NCBI GenBank assembly: GCA_050187175.1
Contig: JBFWXS010000013.1
Coordinates: forward strand, 1-64,000
DNA: 64,000 bases
Reading direction: 5' to 3'
DNA from: Zeimonas sp050187175
GTDB taxonomy: Bacteria > Pseudomonadota > Gammaproteobacteria > Burkholderiales > Burkholderiaceae_E
The notes under the pieces are model-generated. The model saw only the letters and a program-made list of their open reading frames with translations, searched no databases and was not told where the DNA came from. Of this stretch, positions 1 through 7,802 are shown in pieces. Position 1 is the first letter of the stretch. Every line of letters starts with the position of its first letter. The position numbers and the translations under genes are program-made.

Positions 1-771
1 GACATCGGCGCTCACCGGCAGCCCCTCCTGCTTGGCGCGGCGCACGAGTTCCAGCCCGGCCCCCGACGACAGCCGGCACAGATGGACGCGGCAGCCGGTG
101 ACGCGCATCAGGTCGAAGATCGTGTTCAGCGCCACCGTCTCGGCGATCACCGGCACGCCGGCCAGCCCGAGGCGTGCCGCCACCGCGCCGCTGTGCGCGA
201 CGCCGCCGCGCGACAGATGCGGGTCCTGAGGCTGCAGCCAGACCGTGAAGCCGAAGGTGCACGCGTACTGCATCGCGCGCAGCAGCACCTGCGTGTCGAC
301 GATGGGGGCGCCGGCATGGGAGAAGCCCACGCAGCCGGCCTCGGCCAGCTCGGCCATCTCGGTAATGATCTCGCCCTTCAGCCCGACGGTCAGCGCGCCG
401 ACCGGATACAGCCGCGCCTGGTCCAGCCCGCGTGCGCGATGCTTGAGCATCTCGACCAGCCCCGGCTCGTCCAGCGGCGGATCGGTGTCGGGGGGGCACG
501 ACAGGCCGGTGATGCCGCCGGCCAGCGCGGCGCGCATCTCGGACTCCAGCGAAGCCTTGTACTCGAAACCCGGTTCGCGCAGGCGCGCGGCCAGGTCGAT
601 CAGGCCGGGCGCGACGATCAGGCCGCTTGCGTCGATCACGCGGTCGGGGCGGAACCCGGACGGCGCCGCGCCGAGCGCGAGCAGGCGGCCGTCGGCGACG
701 TGCAGGTCGGTGGCGGCATCGAGGCCGCTGGCCGGATCGACGACCCGGCCGCGTTCAATGGACAGTCTCAT
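1..771 (-). CDS. pyrC': Dihydroorotase-like protein PyrC' (probably non-catalytic), partial
   Basis: Last gene of the ruvX-pyrR-pyrB operon; its ATG lies 2 nt past the pyrB stop, and its C-terminus runs off the window edge, so 257 codons are visible. The frame matches the cyclic amidohydrolase fold (APGLIDL...LREPG near residue 55, then GGITGLSCPPDT). Active class I dihydroorotases have D-x-H-x-H-L-R-E-P-G at this point, where the two His bind zinc. Here it reads DLAARLREPG, so both His are gone. That is typical of the inactive PyrC'/PyrX subunits that hold aspartate carbamoyltransferase together in Pseudomonas. A structural role is therefore inferred, and a true PyrC should exist elsewhere in the genome. 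Confidence 0.85.
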   Translation of the reverse strand, partial: MRLSIERGRVVDPASGLDAATDLHVADGRLLALGAAPSGFRPDRVIDASGLIVAPGLIDLAARLREPGFEYKASLESEMRAALAGGITGLSCPPDTDPPLDEPGLVEMLKHRARGLDQARLYPVGALTVGLKGEIITEMAELAEAGCVGFSHAGAPIVDTQVLLRAMQYACTFGFTVWLQPQDPHLSRGGVAHSGAVAARLGLAGVPVIAETVALNTIFDLMRVTGCRVHLCRLSSGAGLELVRRAKQEGLPVSADV

Positions 772-773
772 GG

Positions 774-1739
774 TCACGATTGGGCGAGGATGCTCATGAC
801 GGCCATGCGGACCGCGATGCCGAAGGTGACCTGGTCGAGGATCACCGACTGCGGGCCGTCAGCCACCGCCGAATCGATCTCGACGCCGCGGTTCATCGGC
901 CCCGGATGCATGACGATGCAATCGGGTGCGGCCAGCGCCAGCTTCTCGGGCGTCAGTCCGTAGTGCTTGAAGTACTCCTGCGCCGACGGCAGCAGCGCGC
1001 CGCGCATGCGTTCGTTCTGCAGCCGCAGCATGATGATCACGTCGGCGCCGCGCAGCCCTTCGTTCATGTCGGTGTAGACGCGCACGCCCATCTGCTCGAG
1101 CCCGCCGGGCAGCAGCGTGTGCGGCCCGATCACGCGCACTTCGGGCACACCCAGCGTGGTCAGCGCGTGAATGTCGGAACGCGCCACCCGTGAATGCAGC
1201 ACGTCGCCGACGATCGCCACCGTCAGGCCGGTGAAGTCGCCCTTGAAGTGGCGGATCGTGTACATGTCGAGCAGGCCCTGCGTCGGATGCGCATGGCGCC
1301 CGTCGCCGGCGTTGATGACGTGCACTTCGCCGCGCCGCGTGCGATCGATGTGCTGCGCGATCATGTACGGCGCGCCGCTCTGCGCATGACGCACGACGAA
1401 CATGTCGGCGTGCATCGCGACCAGGTTGTCTATGGTGTCGAGCAGCGATTCGCCTTTCGACGCCGAAGAGGTATTGATGTTCAGGTTGACGACGTCGGCC
1501 GACAGCCGCTTGGCGGCGATCTCGAAGGTAGTGCGCGTGCGCGTCGAATTCTCGAAGAACAGGTTGAACACCGACTTGCCGCGCAGCAGCGGCAGCTTCT
1601 TGACCTCGCGGTCGGACACGCCGACGAAGGTGGCCGCCGTGTCGAGGATGTGATGGATCAGCGCGCGCGGCAGTCCGTCGATGGTGAGCAGGTGCGACAG
1701 CTCGCCGCGTTCGTTCAGCTGAGGGTGGCGCAGGGACAT
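774..1739 (-). CDS. pyrB: Aspartate carbamoyltransferase catalytic subunit
   Basis: Condenses carbamoyl phosphate with aspartate in pyrimidine synthesis. The 321-residue protein has the carbamoyl-phosphate motif FENSTRTR at residues 62-69, SKGES near 94, HPTQ at 151-154 and HPGPMNRG near 280, all intact. Its length fits the class B enzymes that work with a PyrC' partner, encoded immediately downstream. It starts 3 nt after the pyrR stop, so translation is probably coupled. No pyrI regulatory subunit gene is present, as expected for this class. Confidence 0.96.
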   Translation of the reverse strand: MSLRHPQLNERGELSHLLTIDGLPRALIHHILDTAATFVGVSDREVKKLPLLRGKSVFNLFFENSTRTRTTFEIAAKRLSADVVNLNINTSSASKGESLLDTIDNLVAMHADMFVVRHAQSGAPYMIAQHIDRTRRGEVHVINAGDGRHAHPTQGLLDMYTIRHFKGDFTGLTVAIVGDVLHSRVARSDIHALTTLGVPEVRVIGPHTLLPGGLEQMGVRVYTDMNEGLRGADVIIMLRLQNERMRGALLPSAQEYFKHYGLTPEKLALAAPDCIVMHPGPMNRGVEIDSAVADGPQSVILDQVTFGIAVRMAVMSILAQS

Positions 1740-1742
1740 GGT

Positions 1743-2249
1743 CTATTCGATGCGCAGCGTGAAGCGGGCATCATCGCCGCGCGACAGCGCGAAGTGGCGA
1801 TGGCTTTCCAGCGGATGCACGGCGCCGCAGTAGCGGGCCTCGATCGGCAGTTCGCGGCCGCCGCGGTCGAGCAGCACGGCCAGCTCGATGCGCGCCGGCC
1901 GGCCGTAGTCGAACAGCTCGTTCATCGCCGCGCGCACCGTACGGCCGGTGTAGAGGATGTCGTCGACCAGCAGGATGTCGGCGCCGGCGACCTCGAACGG
2001 CAGCTCGGTCGACTTGGTGGCGCTGGGCAGGCCGCGGCGGCCATAGTCGTCGCGGTGCAGCGCCGACGACAGCGTGCCCAGCGGCGTGCTCAGCGCCAGA
2101 TCGGCGTGCAGCCGCTCGGCGATCCAGGCGCCGCCGCTGTAGATGCCGATCAGGTGGACGCGCCGCTGCGGCGCCTCGGCCAGCGCCTGCCGCAGCAGGT
2201 CGCGCAGGGAGGCGTAGATCGCCTCGGCGTCAAGCGTGTTTCTGTTCAT
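1743..2249 (-). CDS. pyrR: PyrR-type uracil phosphoribosyltransferase / regulator
   Basis: 168 residues with a phosphoribosyltransferase fold. The PRPP-binding loop LLVDDILYTGRT sits at residues 93-104. In Bacillus, PyrR is an RNA-binding attenuator; in proteobacteria it sits next to pyrB and may act mainly as an enzyme. The gene overlaps the 3' end of ruvX by 20 bp and is followed 3 nt later by pyrB, so it belongs to the same transcript. I see no attenuator hairpin between these genes, so a regulatory role here is only family inference. Confidence 0.93.
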   Translation of the reverse strand: MNRNTLDAEAIYASLRDLLRQALAEAPQRRVHLIGIYSGGAWIAERLHADLALSTPLGTLSSALHRDDYGRRGLPSATKSTELPFEVAGADILLVDDILYTGRTVRAAMNELFDYGRPARIELAVLLDRGGRELPIEARYCGAVHPLESHRHFALSRGDDARFTLRIE

Positions 2250-2649
2250 CGAAATATTGTCGCAGGATTATCGCCGCTGCTTCGGCGTCGTCGGGCCCAC
2301 CGCGGCCGAGATCCTGCTGGGCGGCCAGCGTGCTGAAGCGCTCATCGACCAGATCGACGTGCAGCCGGAAGCGGCCGTGCAGCTGGCGGGCGAAGCGCTC
2401 GCAGCGCGCCACCGACTGCGGCAGGCCGGGCTCGTCGCCGTCGGCGAGGCCGTCGCCGGGCCGGCCCACCACCAGCCGCTGCGGCTGCCATTCGTCGATC
2501 AGCCGGGCGATGCGGGCGAAGCGCCGGTCGGCCGAAGACTCCTCGATCAGCGCCAGCGGACGCGCCGATCCCAGCAGGGCGCTGCCGACCGCCACACCGA
2601 TGCGGCGCTCGCCGAAATCGAAGCACAGCACCGTGTCGGTGTCGCTCAT
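2230..2649 (-). CDS. ruvX: RuvX/YqgF RNase H-like pre-16S rRNA nuclease
   Basis: 139 residues, the usual YqgF length. The N-terminal metal-site segment (CFDFGERRIGVAVG), a middle VVGRP and the C-terminal VDERFST are all visible. The family is linked to 16S rRNA 5'-end maturation and carries an RNase H-like fold related to Holliday junction resolvases. It is the first gene of the pyr operon. In many Burkholderiales yqgE sits directly upstream; here 3 kb of glycosylation genes separate the two. Confidence 0.93.
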   Translation of the reverse strand: MSDTDTVLCFDFGERRIGVAVGSALLGSARPLALIEESSADRRFARIARLIDEWQPQRLVVGRPGDGLADGDEPGLPQSVARCERFARQLHGRFRLHVDLVDERFSTLAAQQDLGRGGPDDAEAAAIILRQYFDEQKHA

Positions 2650-2763
2650 ACGCCGAATTGCGAGGGATTACAGGGGATTGCCGGGGGATTGCGGCCCGTT
2701 CCGGCGCCGCAGCACCGGCCGCTGGGCGATAATCCCGGGGCAGCGCCACTCCGAGACGCATCC

Positions 2764-3747
2764 ATGATCGATTGTACAGACACTCTCGAGCCCCTCACCA
2801 AGCCGGTCGGCCGGTTCCGCGACGTCCGGCTGGCGGTGCTCGTACCGTGCCACAACGAGGCGCTGTCCATCGCCCAGGTCATCAAGGACTTCCGCCGTTC
2901 GCTGCCGGAGGCCGAGATCTTCGTCTACGACAACTGCTCGTCCGACGGCACCGCCGAGGTCGCGCGCCGCGCCGGCGCCACGGTGCGCAGCGAGCCGGTG
3001 CCGGGCAAGGGCAACGTGGTCCGCCGCATGTTCAGCGACGTGGACGCCGACGTCTACCTGCTGGTCGACGGCGACGCCACCTACGACGCGTATGCCGCGC
3101 CCGCCATGGTCAACAAGCTGCTCGAGGAAGGCGTCGACATGGTCGTCGGCGCCCGCCAGGACATCTTCGCCGAGGCGCACCGCCGCGGCCACGGCCTGGG
3201 CAACCGGCTGTTCAACGCGCTGTTCCACCGCTGCTTCGGCCGCCGCTTCGTCGACATCTTCTCCGGCTACCGGGTGTTCTCGCGGCGCTTCGTCAAGACC
3301 TTTCCGGCCATCTCGTCCGGCTTCGAGATCGAGACCGAAATGTCGTTCCACGCGGTCCAGCTGCGGCTGCCGGTGGCCGAGATGAGCACCGCCTACGGCA
3401 AGCGGATCGAAGGCTCGGCCAGCAAGCTGCGCACCTTCCACGACGCCTTCCGCATCCTCAGAACCTTCGTCCGGCTGCTCAAGGAAGGCCGGCCGGCGAT
3501 GTTCTTCCTCAGCATCGCGTCGGCATTCGCGCTGGCGGCGCTGGTGCTCGGCTATCCGCTGCTGCTGACCTTCCTGGACACCGGCCTGGTGCCAAGGCTG
3601 CCGACCGCGGTGCTGGCCACGGGCCTGATGATCCTGGCCGGCATGTCGATGATGTGCGGCCTGATTCTCGACAACGTGACGCGCGGCCAGCTCGAGCAGA
3701 AGCGGATCGCCTACCTGCGGATTCCCCGCACCGAATGGCCCGGTTGA
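2764..3747 (+). CDS. GT2 family glycosyltransferase (GtrB/dolichyl-phosphate-sugar synthase-like)
   Basis: 327 residues. The N-terminal GT-A domain starts at LAVLVPCHNEALS (about residue 26), followed by YDNCSSDGT and the metal-binding DxD-type LVDGDATYD (about residue 105). After the catalytic domain there are two membrane helices (about residues 245-265 and 278-300). This is the architecture of enzymes that load a sugar onto a polyprenyl phosphate. The next gene overlaps by 13 bp and encodes a GtrA-like flippase, so the pair probably makes and flips a lipid-linked sugar. ATG chosen because homology begins soon after it; a GATAAT -10-like box lies at 2728-2733. Confidence 0.85.
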   Translation: MIDCTDTLEPLTKPVGRFRDVRLAVLVPCHNEALSIAQVIKDFRRSLPEAEIFVYDNCSSDGTAEVARRAGATVRSEPVPGKGNVVRRMFSDVDADVYLLVDGDATYDAYAAPAMVNKLLEEGVDMVVGARQDIFAEAHRRGHGLGNRLFNALFHRCFGRRFVDIFSGYRVFSRRFVKTFPAISSGFEIETEMSFHAVQLRLPVAEMSTAYGKRIEGSASKLRTFHDAFRILRTFVRLLKEGRPAMFFLSIASAFALAALVLGYPLLLTFLDTGLVPRLPTAVLATGLMILAGMSMMCGLILDNVTRGQLEQKRIAYLRIPRTEWPG

Positions 3748-4133
3748 CGCAGGGCCTGTCGCTGCGCGCGCTGGCCGGGTTCCTGGTCGTCGGCAGCATC
3801 GGCTTCACCGTCGATTTCGCGCTGCTGGCCGCCCTGCTGGCCGCCGGCCTGCGCCCGACGGTGGCGCGCGTGCCGTCGGTGGCGGTCGCGCTGGTGGTCA
3901 CCTGGCTGCTGAACCGGCGCTTCAGCTTCCAGGCCGCCGGGGCGCCCAGCGTTTCGGAATTCCTGGCCTATCTGTCGGTGGCCGGCGTATCGGCGCTGCT
4001 CAACTATGCGATCTACGCCGGCCTGGTCGTGCTCGGGCTGGGGCCGCTGCTGGCGCTGGCGCTGGCCACCGGCGTGACGCTGGTGCTGAACTTTCTGGGC
4101 TTCAGCAAGCTGGTATTCCGGCCGCGTTCCTGA
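3735..4133 (+). CDS. GtrA-like membrane protein (polyprenyl-phosphate sugar flippase candidate)
   Basis: 132 residues with four predicted membrane helices. It shows the family pattern: FLVVGSIGFTVDF near the start, LLNRRFSF between helices two and three, and LNFLGFSKLVF at the end. GtrA proteins are thought to flip undecaprenyl-phosphate-linked sugars across the inner membrane. The start overlaps the upstream glycosyltransferase by 13 bp, indicating coupled translation. The 3' end overlaps the convergent GT-C-like gene by 32 bp. Confidence 0.88.
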   Translation: MARLTQGLSLRALAGFLVVGSIGFTVDFALLAALLAAGLRPTVARVPSVAVALVVTWLLNRRFSFQAAGAPSVSEFLAYLSVAGVSALLNYAIYAGLVVLGLGPLLALALATGVTLVLNFLGFSKLVFRPRS

Positions 4134-5664
4134 CCCTGGTCCGGGCGGCCGCCCGCCGCGCGGCGAACTCGCCGATCAGCGCGGCGCCCAGCGCCCACGT
4201 CGACAGCACCAGCCAGTGCGAATAGCGATAGTCGGCCGACGGCGCGATGAAGAACAGCGCCAGCTCGCTCAGCAGGCCGCTGGCACCGAGCGCGGCCAGC
4301 GCGGCCCCCCGTCTCGAATAGAACGCCGCCGCCGCGATCAGCGGCAGGTTCAGCGCCAGCCAGAACCACGGCCGGTGCACCGGCAGCGTGCTGACGTACT
4401 CGAAGACTCGCCGCAGCTGCTGCTGGGCAGGCCCCAGGTCGCCGGCGTCGGGCGCGAAGCTGCGGCCGACTTCCGCCACATCGGGCGAACCGGCCGGAAT
4501 GCCGAAGTAGACCGGCGCGAACAGTCCGCCGCCGTGCGCGCCTGTCACCTGCTGGAAGACCCCCATCCGATGCTCGAGGTACGCCGCGGGCTCCGTCCAT
4601 AGCGCATGCCGCCAGCGGCGCCCGAGTGCGTCGACCTGGGCGCCGTCCGTAGTCACCGACAGCGGACTGCCGTCGACGAAGACCAGCGGCGTCCAGGTGC
4701 TCGGATAGTAGTGCACGCGCAAGGCATCGACTGGCACCGTCTCGCGGCCGCGCAGCACGCCGGCGATCTCGCTCGGCTGCCCGGCCAGCAGCTCGACGCG
4801 GCCGGTACGGACCACGATGCCCGCCAGATCGAACAGGAAGATCGACTGCACCGGGAACATCTGCCGCACGGTCAGAGCCCGGTTGACGGTGCTGGCCGCC
4901 GCCAGCAGCGCGGCGGTCGCCGCGACGCCGGCCAGCCCGGCCACGGCGAGCCGCCGGGTCCGGCCGCCGGGCAGCCCGCCGGGCAGCCTGCCGGCGCGGC
5001 CATCGGCTCGGCTATCGGCGCGAACGCCGAGGCGATCGCCGACCGGGCCGCGGGTCCAAGCGCCGGTTGGCCCCCGGCCCGCGTTCGCCGTCGCGCCTGT
5101 CCATTGCCAGCCGGCCGCCAGCAGCAGCGGCAGGATCGCGAACACGGCGTTGTGCCGGAACAGCAGCGCGCCCAGCATCGCGCCGGCCGCGACGGCCGCT
5201 CGCACGGCGCGTCGGGCGGGTGCCTCAGGCCTTGCAGCGGGCAGCACGCAGGCCGCCGCGAGCAGCAGCAGGCACGAGGTCCAGACGTCCTTCCAGATCA
5301 CGCCTATGATGCCGCTGACCGGCACGCACCACAGCGTCAGCAGCACGAACAGCCGCTGCGCGAATCCGTCGCCGGGCATCGCGCGCCGCGCGAACAGGGC
5401 CAGCGCGGCGACGAACAGCGCGAGCTGCGCCAGCAGCATCGGCAGCGGCCCGGCCGCGACGGTCTCCATCATCCGCCACAGCCAGGCCATGAACGGCGGA
5501 TGCCAGTCCTCGAAGCGCCCGCTGCGAGCTTCCAGCAGCTGCGTGTACGAATCGATGCTCATGCCGCCGGGAAAGAACATCAGCAGCAGCAGGCCGACGC
5601 TGAGCGCGATCAGCGCGTCGAGCGGCCAGCGCGGCAGCGCCCCGCGGTCGGCGCGGGGTCTCAA
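4102..5664 (-). CDS. Polytopic membrane protein, putative GT-C glycosyltransferase
   Basis: 520 residues with about ten hydrophobic segments. A periplasmic loop after helix 1 contains IDSYTQL and DWHPPFMAWLW, resembling the acidic first loop of GT-C transferases that use lipid-linked sugars. The cue start is a TTG whose bases overlap the yqgE stop (TTGA), so it looks translationally coupled to yqgE. Convergent with the GT2/GtrA pair, it plausibly supplies the third, sugar-transferring part of a Gtr-like system. Residues about 190-240 are a Gly/Arg/Ala-rich low-complexity insert between helices. The acceptor is unknown. Confidence 0.65.
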   Translation of the reverse strand: MRPRADRGALPRWPLDALIALSVGLLLLMFFPGGMSIDSYTQLLEARSGRFEDWHPPFMAWLWRMMETVAAGPLPMLLAQLALFVAALALFARRAMPGDGFAQRLFVLLTLWCVPVSGIIGVIWKDVWTSCLLLLAAACVLPAARPEAPARRAVRAAVAAGAMLGALLFRHNAVFAILPLLLAAGWQWTGATANAGRGPTGAWTRGPVGDRLGVRADSRADGRAGRLPGGLPGGRTRRLAVAGLAGVAATAALLAAASTVNRALTVRQMFPVQSIFLFDLAGIVVRTGRVELLAGQPSEIAGVLRGRETVPVDALRVHYYPSTWTPLVFVDGSPLSVTTDGAQVDALGRRWRHALWTEPAAYLEHRMGVFQQVTGAHGGGLFAPVYFGIPAGSPDVAEVGRSFAPDAGDLGPAQQQLRRVFEYVSTLPVHRPWFWLALNLPLIAAAAFYSRRGAALAALGASGLLSELALFFIAPSADYRYSHWLVLSTWALGAALIGEFAARRAAARTRVRNAAGIPAC

Positions 5665-6230
5665 GCGTGGCCGGCCGACGTCGCCAGGAAGGCGGGGTCG
5701 ATGCCGAGCAGCCGGAAAGCGGCGTTGAAGCGCTGATCGACCGGCGTGTCGAAGATCAGATCCAGATCGGCCTGCACGGTGAGCCAGGCATTGCGCGCGA
5801 TCTCGTCCTCGAGCTGGCCGGGTCCCCAGCCGGCGTAGCCCAGCGTGACCATCAGCCGGTCGGGGCCGGTGCCGCCGGCCACCGCTTCGAGAACGTCCTT
5901 CGACGAGGTGAGGCCCAGTGCGTCGCCGACCGCCACGGTGGAGTTCCAGTCGCCGACAGGCTGATGCAGCACGAAGCCGCGGTCCATCTGCACGGGGCCG
6001 CCGAAGAACACCGGCGCGCCGGCCAGCGGCGCGATCTCGAGCTTCAGATCGATGCGCTCGAACAGCGTGGCGAGGTCGAGCTCCATCGGCCGGTTGATCA
6101 CCAGCCCGAGCGCGCCCTTCGGGCTATGCTCCGCGATGAAGACGACGCTGCCGCCGAAGTTCGGATCCGCCATGTCGGGCATGGCGATCAGGAAATGGTT
6201 GGTCAGGTTCGTGGCGTGGTCCGAACTCAT
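5661..6230 (-). CDS. yqgE: YqgE/AlgH family protein
   Basis: 189 residues, standard for UPF0301. Visible motifs are NHFLIAMPDM at the N-terminus, GALGLVINRP (about residue 40), GGPV and LGYAGWGPGQLE (about residue 130). Function is unsettled; AlgH was named for an effect on alginate genes. A longer upstream reading exists, but the ATG at 6230 gives the family length and places MSSDHATNL at the start. A 60-bp gap to the divergent photolyase gene must hold both promoters. Confidence 0.93.
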   Translation of the reverse strand: MSSDHATNLTNHFLIAMPDMADPNFGGSVVFIAEHSPKGALGLVINRPMELDLATLFERIDLKLEIAPLAGAPVFFGGPVQMDRGFVLHQPVGDWNSTVAVGDALGLTSSKDVLEAVAGGTGPDRLMVTLGYAGWGPGQLEDEIARNAWLTVQADLDLIFDTPVDQRFNAAFRLLGIDPAFLATSAGHA

Positions 6231-6290
6231 CGTCCCATTGTAAAGGGCCGGTCGCGACGGCACAATCCGCGGCCCAACTCGCCGAGCAAC

Positions 6291-7802
6291 ATGCCCGCCG
6301 CCGATCTGAACGCCGCCCTGGTCTGGTTTCGTCGCGATCTGCGGATCGACGACCACCACGCGCTGCATCAGGCGCTGCGCCGCGCGCGGCGCGTGTTCTG
6401 CGTCTTCGTGTTCGACCGCGAGATTCTCGATGCGCTGCCGGCCCGCCGCGACCGGCGCGTCGAGTTCATCCACGCCTCGGTCCAGGCCCTGGCCGACGCG
6501 CTGGCCGAGGCCGGCGGCGGCCGGCCCGTGCTGCACGTGCTGCACGATCGCGCGCGCGACGCGATCCCGGCGCTCGCGGCGCAACTGGGCGTGGACGCGG
6601 TGTTCGCCAACCACGACTACGAACCGGCGGCACGCGACCGCGACGCGGCGGTGCGGCTGGCGCTGCAGCGCGACGGGCGCCGGCTGCTGACGTTCAAGGA
6701 CCAGGTCGTCTTCGAAGCCGATGAGCTGCTGAGCGGCCAGGGACGCCCGTTCTCCGTCTTCACGCCGTACCGCCGGGCCTGGCTCAGGCGCCTGCGGCCG
6801 GACGATCTCGCGCCGCTGCCGACGCACGGCGCAGGGCGGCTCGCGGCTGTGCCGGCCGCCGCCTCGGCCTTGCCGGCGCCGCCGCCACTGCCGTCGCTCC
6901 CGTCACTGCAGCGACTCGGCTTCGAAGCCACCGACCTGCGCGGCCTGGGCATCGAGCCGGGCAGCGCGGGCGCGCGCGCCGCGCTGGCCGATTTCGCCGA
7001 GCGCATCGGCCGTTATCACGAGACGCGCGACTATCCGGCGCTGCGCGGCCCGTCGTATCTGTCGGTCCATCTGCGCTTCGGCACGATCTCGATTCGCACG
7101 CTGGCGCGGCTGGCCTGGGAGATCGAGCAGGCGGATGCGGCGCGCGCCGCCGGCGCCGCCGTCTGGTTGTCGGAGCTGATCTGGCGCGACTTCTTCTTCC
7201 AGATCCTGCATCACCATCCGCACGTCGTCGAAGGCGCGTTCAAGCCTGCGTACAACCGCATCCGCTGGGTCGACGACGATGCGCTGTTCGAGGCATGGTG
7301 CCAAGGCCGCACCGGCTATCCGCTGGTCGACGCCGCGCTGCGCCAGCTCGCGCACAGCGGCTACATGCACAACCGGCTGCGCATGGTGGCGGCCTCGTTC
7401 CTGGTGAAGGATCTGGGCATCGACTGGCGGCGCGGCGAAGCCTGGTTCGCGCGGCAGCTCAACGATTTCGACCTGGCGGCGAACAACGGCGGCTGGCAGT
7501 GGGCCGCCTCCACCGGCTGCGACGCGCAGCCGTGGTTCCGCATCTTCAATCCGGTGACGCAGTCACGCCGCTTCGATCCGCAGGGGCGCTTCATCCGGCG
7601 GTACGTGCCCGAGCTGGCCGCTCTGCCCGACGCGCTGATCCACGCGCCGTGGCAGGCCGCGCCCGAGCAGCTTGCCGCCGCGAGAGTGCGGCTGGGCCAC
7701 GACTATCCGATGCCGGTGGTCGACCACGACGCGGCCCGCCGCGCCACGCTGCAGCGCTACGCGGTCGTCAAACCGGACGCAGCGAACGACCCGCCGGCTT
7801 GA
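6291..7802 (+). CDS. phrB: Deoxyribodipyrimidine photolyase
   Basis: 503 residues. The N-terminal Rossmann domain begins LVWFRRDLRIDDHHAL (antenna cofactor binding), and the C-terminal FAD domain has GYPLVDAALRQL, MHNRLRMV and NNGGWQWAASTGCD. It repairs UV pyrimidine dimers with light. FAD-domain residues and length fit class I CPD photolyases. A Pro/Ala-rich linker of about 40 residues lies between the domains. The last 35 bp overlap the convergent chpA 3' end. Confidence 0.95.
   Translation: MPAADLNAALVWFRRDLRIDDHHALHQALRRARRVFCVFVFDREILDALPARRDRRVEFIHASVQALADALAEAGGGRPVLHVLHDRARDAIPALAAQLGVDAVFANHDYEPAARDRDAAVRLALQRDGRRLLTFKDQVVFEADELLSGQGRPFSVFTPYRRAWLRRLRPDDLAPLPTHGAGRLAAVPAAASALPAPPPLPSLPSLQRLGFEATDLRGLGIEPGSAGARAALADFAERIGRYHETRDYPALRGPSYLSVHLRFGTISIRTLARLAWEIEQADAARAAGAAVWLSELIWRDFFFQILHHHPHVVEGAFKPAYNRIRWVDDDALFEAWCQGRTGYPLVDAALRQLAHSGYMHNRLRMVAASFLVKDLGIDWRRGEAWFARQLNDFDLAANNGGWQWAASTGCDAQPWFRIFNPVTQSRRFDPQGRFIRRYVPELAALPDALIHAPWQAAPEQLAAARVRLGHDYPMPVVDHDAARRATLQRYAVVKPDAANDPPA

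Noticed and set aside
2772..4133. Long + strand frame over the GT2 gene (453 codons)
   Set aside because: Arg/Pro-rich shadow of the GT2 gene; only its last 133 codons, which are the GtrA-like gene, are real.
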